From: Humulus lupulus
Lineage: Eukaryota > Streptophyta > Magnoliopsida > Rosales > Cannabaceae
Assembly (NCBI RefSeq): GCF_963169125.1
Contig: NC_084798.1
Location: 198,643,481 to 198,707,480 of the forward strand
Direction: 5' to 3'
Length of the DNA: 64,000 nucleotides
The notes under the pieces are model-generated. The model had not been told where the DNA came from, ran no database searches, and was given only the letters and a program-made list of their open reading frames with translations. Below, in pieces: positions 57,578 to 64,000 of the stretch (position 1 is its first letter; each line of letters opens with the position of its first letter). The position numbers and the translations under genes were made by a program.

Positions 57578-58456
57578 TGTTATCCAGATTTCCGGATAGC
57601 GTTTAAATGGATAGCCTCGGGGAAACACAATTATCAAAGTCTTTCACGGAGGGTGACCAGGGCTCGCGGATGAACAGAAAGGCTTCGCCTCTCCCGTTTA
57701 GTGTCTAGCACACTCTTTCAAGCAACCGCGACCCGGAAGCTCGTCAGTTCTCCCGGACTCCCGAAAGGATATCCTTCGGGGAAGGTCCTTCCGGAAGAAG
57801 CACTTCAGGTTACCTTCGCAGATACAGTTCTGTGCCTCGCACGGAAGAAGACCAAGCGGTCGAGTCACGGAAAAAGCATAGTTGAAATGATACTCACGTG
57901 ACCCAGGATCCCGCCTGACAGGTCGAGGCCGCACACATCCCAGCACGCCTAAAAGTGCCTTTTTGCCTACTGTTCCGTTGACAGCCTGGAAAAGACAGCT
58001 GCCTTTTGGCATTCCCCATATTTTCATGTAATTATACCCACGTAGAGCCTTGTAGCCATGCTACGAGGGTAATTGTATTCCCTATTTGCGGCTAGTGTAA
58101 TTAAGACTCAGGGGGGTAGAGAAAAACCCTAATCCAAAACCCTAGCTATAAAAACCTCCTCATTTTACGATAGGAGGGGGGTCAAGAAATTAGAGAGCAA
58201 GAACTCTGCCAAAAGATCTCTAGTTTCATCTTCTCCAAGAGAACCCGAGAGAAACTTTGTGAGTTTGTGAGGGTCTTATACACCAGCTATCTTACTGTAA
58301 TTCTCTACAAGTATAATAACATCGACTCGTGGACTAGGGCTCGTTAACGCCTGAACCACGTAAAAAACCTGTTTGTCTCTTTATATTTCTGCACTTCTAC
58401 AGTTCTTATCTCTTTATTATTTTGTTTGTATTCGTTTCCGAAAAACTCGGTAAACA
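57578..58456 (+). repeat. 3' LTR of element C
   Basis: 879 bp, the same length as the 5' LTR, seven substitutions. TSD AGTTC follows at 58457. Confidence 0.95.
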
Positions 58457-58461
58457 AGTTC

Positions 58462-59060
58462 GATCAAAGCCATGACACCGCTCCAGCCAAGACCAGTTCT
58501 GCCCAGCAAAGGTGGACCGCTCCTATGGAGGGAGAGTACATAATCAATGTGGATGCAGCAGTTAACAAGCAACAAGGTTGCTGTAGCAATGGAGCTGTTA
58601 TCAGGGATAGCATGGGAGATGTGATAGCTTCAAGCTGTAAGTTTATAGACTGTGCTTATGACCCTCTAGCTGCTGAATTACTGGCCATCCAACAGGGTAT
58701 CAACCTCAGTAAGAGGTTTAACATTAAAGATGGGTTGTTAGTCTTGGATTGTAGCCTTGCAGTCGATATGCTCAATAGACCACCGGAAGAGGGAGGTGAC
58801 TTGGACTTACTGGTGGCCGAAATTAGGAGGGAGGCAGCAAACCAGAGTATCCGATCTGTTCGTTTTGGTCCCAGATTGTCGAATGGTGTGGCACACATGA
58901 TTGCCAAATTTGCATTGATATCTCAAGAGACTAACTGCTGGGAAGGCAGTGTTCCCCCGTTAGCTCTCTTGCTCTTGTAGAGGACAAAGGCCTCTTGGCG
59001 TGCTGAGTCCCGCTGCTGTTTTGCTTTCCTTTTGCTGTATCTTATCTCAAAAAAAAAAAC
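58462..59060 (+). pseudogene. LINE fragment: RNase H domain and poly(A) tail
   Basis: Continues the frame broken at 43817: DQSHDTAPAKTSS, then YIINVDAAVNKQQGCCSNGA, AAELLAIQQGI and LVLDCSLAVDML, ending with TAG at 58978. The DAA..G..GAVIRD start and the second acidic LDCS are typical of the plant RNase H family attached to LINE ORF2. The 3' region ends CTGTATCTTATCTCAAAAAA, a typical L1 tail with poly(A) at about 59047. The frame is intact from the truncated start to here apart from the Gypsy insertion. Confidence 0.83.
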
Positions 59061-59436
59061 TAAAAGATAAAAATAAACATCATTTTATTAATTTTATTTT
59101 ATTAAAATAAATTCACGCATAAATATATTTATGTATATATTTACTTTATTAGAAAATTTGATCAAATTCATTAGTTTTCTTTTGACAAAATTTAATTTAA
59201 AAAAAAAACATTATACAAAAAAAGAATTAGTAAGATATTTTTTTTTTTTTTAAAAAATGTGAGAGCACCAAATTGTAATGAATATATATAATAAATAGAA
59301 CAAATGCATAAAAATCATTGCACCAAATATATCTCTTCTATATAAAAAGTGTGTAGATAATCGAAATTATTAGTTTCAACGGTTTCTTTTGTTAACTTTA
59401 ACGGAATATTCCAAATATTTAATGGAATATATTTTT
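59061..59436. other. AT-rich spacer
   Basis: A/T runs only; no gene. Confidence 0.6.
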
Positions 59437-60830
59437 TGTAACGCCCAAATTTCTCTAATATGATTTAGTGCCTAGATTAGAGGGTCAGGAGACAATACTT
59501 GAATTAATTGAGTGCTTATGTGTTGCGAGCATGTTATTATGTGAATTATATTATGACATGATTATGATTGCATGTGTTAAGTGTATTAAATATGCATGTA
59601 GGCCTGTTTCTTATTAGAAGGGTATTTTCGTAATTTTGACTCGTTGATAGTATAATTGTAAATATGTGTGATATATAATTGTGACTACATTATTATGTGT
59701 ATATATTTGAGTTACATAGCACGAGGCGATCCTAGGGATCCAATTAGCGAAAAAGTCACAACGGGACAAAATACCTGGCTCAGGGCGAGCTTAGGGGTAT
59801 TTTGGTAATCTCGTAAATTACCGAGAATTATAGAGCAACAAGAATTAATTGATGAACATTGGTTTGATAGATTATTTGGGATTGTATGAGATGACTTGAG
59901 GCTAGTGGGAATTATGTCAAATGACTGAATTGCCTTTGAGGGTAACCATTAACGTAAAAAGAGGCAAGAGGCATGGTGGTCATTTGACCAGACGGGTCAA
60001 TTAACCAAGCCAACAGCTCATTCACGTACAAGGCATTCTTTAAGCTTTTGGAGCAGTTCACTTTGAGGAACACACAAAGCACTTCAACTTAGGCCAAGTA
60101 TTGAATTTTGGTGAAGATTTAAGTGGAATCTTAAGGAGTAGCAGCTGAAGGCTGGGACTAAAGGTTTCTAGGGCCATCATCAACCTTAAGGGATTCGAAT
60201 TCACAGGCGAGGCCCTTGTTTGTAGTGTTCTTGAATTTATTTTGAGTTTCATTCCTAGATTGGGTGTCTATGGGTGTTTGTGATGGTTTGAGTAGTGGGT
60301 TTTGTTGCTTAGGCCTAGTATGTACTCTCTGTGGCTGGAATTATGTTAGAAACGCTTGGTTAGGTCAACCTTTAACTTTGATTTGGTTGGAAAATTGCGG
60401 AGTTTGCATTTGGGGAAGTACACCTTGTTCTGGGTCGTTTTTGAGTTTCTAGGGACCTAGCGCGACCGCACTAGTGTCCCAGAAAAGGTGAGATTAGGCT
60501 TGATTTTGGGGCTCGAGTTGAGGGGCGCGACCGCGCCAAGGGTTGGTGTGTCTGTGCCAGTGGCCCAGAAGCCCCAAACTTTCTATGGGCGAGACCGCGC
60601 CCAGGGTAGGTGCGATCGCGCCAGGGACCCCAGAATGCTAGTTTGCTGATTTTTAGGGCTAGGCCCGGGGGCTCGAGGAATCCGACTTGGGAGCTCACTT
60701 GGGGGCTTGGAGGACATTTTTAGCGCTCCGTTAACTCAGAATCATGGTTTTAAGAGTTATAGTTTGATTTGGAACTCAGGTTCTAGGGTTAAGTCCTTAT
60801 GAATATATATTGGTGTCGTGACTAAGGTTT
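59437..60830 (+). repeat. Truncated LTR of the TGTAA-type Gypsy family
   Basis: Begins TGTAACGCCC and is homologous to the first half of the solo LTRs at 28775 and 32870. A GC-rich cassette with GCGACCGCGCC and GCGATCGCGCC occurs at 60460-60640. The LTR stops near 60830, where it is fused directly to an RNase H coding fragment, so its 3' part and the whole 5' internal region are missing. Confidence 0.8.
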
Positions 60831-60839
60831 CCTCCAGGA

Positions 60840-61110
60840 TCAGGTCAGGATCACGCCAATTGAAGGATTATGAGCGGAGGTATCCTACTCACGATCTGGA
60901 ATTCGAAGTAGTGGTCTTTGCATTAAAGGTATGGAATCATTACCTTTATGGAGAAAAGTGTGAGATATACACTGACTACAAGAGCCTGAAATACTTCTTT
61001 CACAGAAGGATTTGAATATGAGGCATAGACGTTTGTTAGAACTGGTGAAAGACTATGATTATGACATCCTTTATCATCCAGGGAAAGACAACGTGGTGGC
61101 AGATGCCCTA
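60840..61110 (+). pseudogene. Gypsy RNase H fragment (chromovirus-like)
   Basis: Reads [40 protein letters not shown] and [10 protein letters not shown], then after a one-base frameshift NMRHRRLLELVKDYDYDILY and HPGKDNVVADAL. The H-x-LE-AVVFALK pattern and TDHKSLKY-like motif are standard for single-RNase-H Gypsy elements of the chromovirus group and differ from elements A to C. Cut on the right by an LTR at 61111. Confidence 0.85.
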
Positions 61111-62947
61111 TGTAATCCCCCAAATTTCTTAATAAGGTTTAGGACCTTGATTAGGAGGTCGGGAGGGCCATAATTGATTAATTACGATATTAGATGATTA
61201 TATGCATGTTTATGTGAATTATATTATGATATGATGATAAATGCATGCATATGAGTTTATTTTTAATTATAAGGGCATTTTGGTAATTTGGCCCGTTGAG
61301 GGCATAATTATGTATTTTCATGCACGTGGGTGAGTTATGAATGGTACCACATTATATGTGGATTTGTTCGAGCCTTTCGGCATGAGATGATCATGAAATG
61401 CAATTGTTCGGTTTGGTCATAACGGGTTTAAGTTCAGGGATCGGTGGGGAGTCTTGGGGTGATGTTAATGGTTGGAACATTACCGAGAATTAAAGGGTAA
61501 TGGGATATGAATTATTGGTATTTAAGAATATTGAGAATAGCGGGAATCGGATGGTGCTAATTATGATTAACAAAATAGGTACGAAAGGACGATTTTTCCC
61601 TTGGTGGCAATTAAGGTTTTACTTTAGACTTGAGAGCATTTAGGTCTTTTCACCCTAAAGGATATATATTAGCCATTAAGGCTGTAGAAGCTTACCAATA
61701 ATAGAGTCTCACTTCTTCCTTTCTCTCTCGATGGTTTTCTCTTCCATTTCTCTTTGATTTTTCAAGCTTTTTGAGGAACCAAGCTGCGATAAGCTAGGGT
61801 TATGCTCTACCATTGAAGAGGGTGTGTTGCTGAGATTGAGGTGAGTTTTTAGCCATTAAAACTCTTGTTCTTGCTCTGTTTTCCTAGTTGAGTTTCAGTT
61901 GGTTTTTGAGTTGGAAAGTTGGGAATTGATTGGAGTTTTGGCTATGGTTCTTGGGGTTGTGGTGCCTAGGACATGTGGGGTTGGTTTTTGGGTTCATTTG
62001 GGACTTAATTTGATGTTTGGAGGCTTTTGGTTTGGGTTAGAAATGGTGGAATCGAAGGGAGAAGTTTCTGGGCAACTTCAGGCTGGAGGAAGCACTACAG
62101 CGCTACCTGATGTGGCTCTGGGCGGTTTTGGTTCTGTGAAGAGAGCTGGGTCGCTAGGGGGGTAGCGCTACAGGCTACCCTGTTTCTTTAGAACCACGTT
62201 TTGAGTGTTTTTAAGGGTTTTTGGCTCGGGGTTTCATTCCTTAAGGTCCGGGATCGAATCTACTCACCGTGTGGGTACATTTCGGGGTCCCGAGAGTGGG
62301 GTTTAGGTCAAGAACCTATTATTGTTGATTTTCATTAATCGGAGATTGTATTTGGTTATGACTAGGTGACCGCTAAAGGACTAAAAGATCGATCGTTCTC
62401 AAGGGTCATTCAATTATTGTTCTTTGCTCGAACCAGAGGTAAGAAAACTGCACCCTGTGTATATGTGACATGCATGGTTATTCTTGCATGTTGGATGTTT
62501 AAATGTGATGCATGTGATACACGAGAAACATGTGATTAATACATGCTATGAATATTGAATATGAGATTGTTCAGAGCTTGAGCCTTTGTGTTTATGCATG
62601 ATCCTAGTGTTGCTAGCAATTATTAAGTAAGCATGCTGAATGCCCTGTATTCGAATATTTGACATATGTTATATATTTGGTAGCATTGCTTACATGTGTA
62701 CGGCATTGACTAGTCAGGGACGGCACTGGTCGCGCATCACTGACCTAAGAGCCGAGAACGGCATAAGCGTCATGAACGCAGGGCCGATAAAATATTAGAT
62801 CTAATTGATATCAGCGTTGAATGACTCTGGGAGCATCGATGCTGGACTGGCCCTAAGGTCGATGAAAATTATAAGCGCTTGACTAGTGTAGGACTAGTTA
62901 CTCAGAGCTAGGGTCAAAGGCCTAGGTGCGATTTGTCACATGGCTAG
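61111..62947 (+). repeat. LTR of the TGTAA-type family, interrupted
   Basis: TGTAATCCCCC start inside the RNase H codons (left flank CCCTA). Closely related to the solo LTR at 32870, including the TAGCGCTACAG cassette (62090-62175). It is interrupted at GGCTAG (62947), about three quarters through, by another element; its end lies outside the window. Confidence 0.85.
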
Positions 62948-64000
62948 TGATAACTCTACAAAATAGAGTTATTTTACCATGTTTTACATGATAATTGTTG
63001 CTTAGTTCATGAGTTTTTAATTAACTTATTAAGTTTTTATGTAATTTTTAATTTATTAGTCTTATTGTAGTTTTCTAGATTTTTATATGTTTTTATAGAT
63101 ATGTTATTATAATATGTTGTAGTTTAATTATTTAAAATTAGTATTGTTAGTTTGAATGCTAAAAATATGATTTTATTGAAATTAAATGTTATGTAAATTA
63201 AATTTTAATTAATGTTTTCATGGGAGTTATATGATATATTTTATTAATGAAAATATTTAATTTTAATTTAGTTTATAATTTATTGTGTAGGAAAATTATT
63301 GCCCTTGAAAAGCAAGAAAATCAAAGGAAAGATGGTAATTTTGAAAGAAAGTAACAAGAAAAATGGTGTTTCTCCAAAAGCCCAACCACGTGAGGCCCAC
63401 TCTAGGCCCAACCCGTGGCCCCCCCTCCAACACCCAACCACCACATTGCTGCCATTTCCCTTATTGAGCCCAACAAAAATGCATTTTGTCCCTTTGTCCC
63501 CTATGACAAAAATGCCAACTTTTTACCCTTTTTCCTACACATTTTCACCACAACATCATCATTACACCCTATAATTTACATATTTATTTTATTTAATTAA
63601 TCTAATCAATTTAATTAATTTAAATTGATTATTTTAATAAACTCACTTTGGCTATAAATATGGACTTTCAAGACCATTTTTGGGGTGCTTAATTTTTTGG
63701 TTACCATCTTTTTCTCTCATTTTCTCTCTACCATTCTCTCTTCCATTTGGGTTTTTCAAGAGCATTTTGCAAGTATGTATGTCATTTATTTTGTAATTTC
63801 TATTCTAGTTATGTGCTTCTAATCTTTTTCATAAGATTATTAAGATCATGATGAAGCAACTTGTAACTAGGTAATATTTATGTTGTATGTTGATTTCCCT
63901 TGTAATGCAACAAAGTCTATGGATTTTTCTTCTACATATATTTCTTTCATCTTAAATATCTTGTATTTTAGATTGTTAGAACATATTTACACTTTGTTCT
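62948..64000 (+). mobile_element. Start of another LTR-type insertion, incomplete
   Basis: Starts TGATAACTCTACAAAATAGA with a perfect 7-bp hairpin (AACTCTA..TAGAGTT). AT-rich DNA, TATAAATA at 63653-63660 and a CTCTC-rich leader follow, as in a U3-R region. No coding domain or second LTR lies in the window, so identity as an LTR is inferred. Confidence 0.55.
63653..63660 (+). promoter_or_regulatory. TATA box in the last LTR-like element
   Basis: TATAAATA in TGGCTATAAATATGG, followed by a CT-rich leader. Confidence 0.6.

Larger units (their letters stand above)
43818..58456 (+). mobile_element. Gypsy element C (Tat-like), complete and young
   Basis: 14,639 bp with two 879-bp LTRs that differ at seven sites by my line-by-line comparison (about 0.8%), and exact TSD AGTTC at 43813-43817 and 58457-58461. 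Order: 5' LTR, primer motif, gag, protease, RT, RNase H, a second RNase H, integrase, a repeat-rich spacer, a multi-exon antisense gene, PPT, 3' LTR. The dual RNase H and antisense ORF place it in the Tat lineage. gag-pol has several stops and frameshifts, so this copy is not autonomous. Confidence 0.95.

Overview
This is nuclear DNA of a flowering plant, probably a eudicot: AT-rich intergenic sequence, plant-type LTR retrotransposons, a CACTA transposon, a hAT-type MITE, a plant L1 remnant and one intronless plant zinc-ribbon gene. I cannot name the species. At least three quarters of the window is transposable elements stacked inside one another. For most of them I located both ends and matched the target-site duplication (TSD) by eye.

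Layout. (1) 1-2317: AT-rich spacer. (2) 2323-13347: Ty3/Gypsy element A, plus strand, TSD ATAAG. It has a decayed gag, no pol, and a long intron-containing ORF on the opposite strand that is split by a solo LTR (7010-8919, TSD ATTTA). (3) 13400-14087: degenerate inverted repeat. (4) 14186-36044: a CACTA DNA transposon (TSD AGA) that has swollen from about 3.2 kb to 21.9 kb by taking in a Copia element D (15973-22063, TSD CATAT) and a minus-strand Gypsy element B (22646-35235, TSD CCATT). Element B holds a hAT-like MITE (27375-28081, TSD CGATCAGT), a solo LTR in its integrase (28775-31464, TSD ATATC), a solo LTR in its own 5' LTR (32870-35227, TSD GGTAA) and a large internal deletion. (5) 36048-43404: spacer with a 1 kb foldback element (37329-38365, TSD TTTTGATA), the zinc-ribbon gene (39117-39446), an orphan exon-like segment and two small inverted-repeat elements. 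(6) 43405-59060: a 5'-truncated LINE (zinc-binding plus RNase H regions) cut by the youngest large element, Gypsy C (43818-58456, TSD AGTTC, two 879-bp LTRs with 7 mismatches by my count). (7) 59437-64000: another Gypsy lineage, with an LTR fused to an RNase H scrap, a second LTR inserted in it, and the start of a further LTR inserted in that one and running off the window.

The unifying feature is the three Gypsy elements A, B and C. Their LTRs are unlike one another, but they share a primer-binding motif, and C has the dual RNase H typical of the Tat lineage. Each carries, between the pol position and the 3' LTR, an antisense gene with its own TATA-like box, an intron in its leader, further introns, a plant retrotransposon-associated domain and a C-terminal coiled coil. 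In A this antisense gene reads as 764 codons with a single stop, while gag is broken and pol is absent. The domain and the antisense arrangement are known for Tat/Retand-like elements. The selective persistence in A, the C-to-T pattern of nonsense codons and the palindromic cassettes inside several LTRs are the observations I would follow up.
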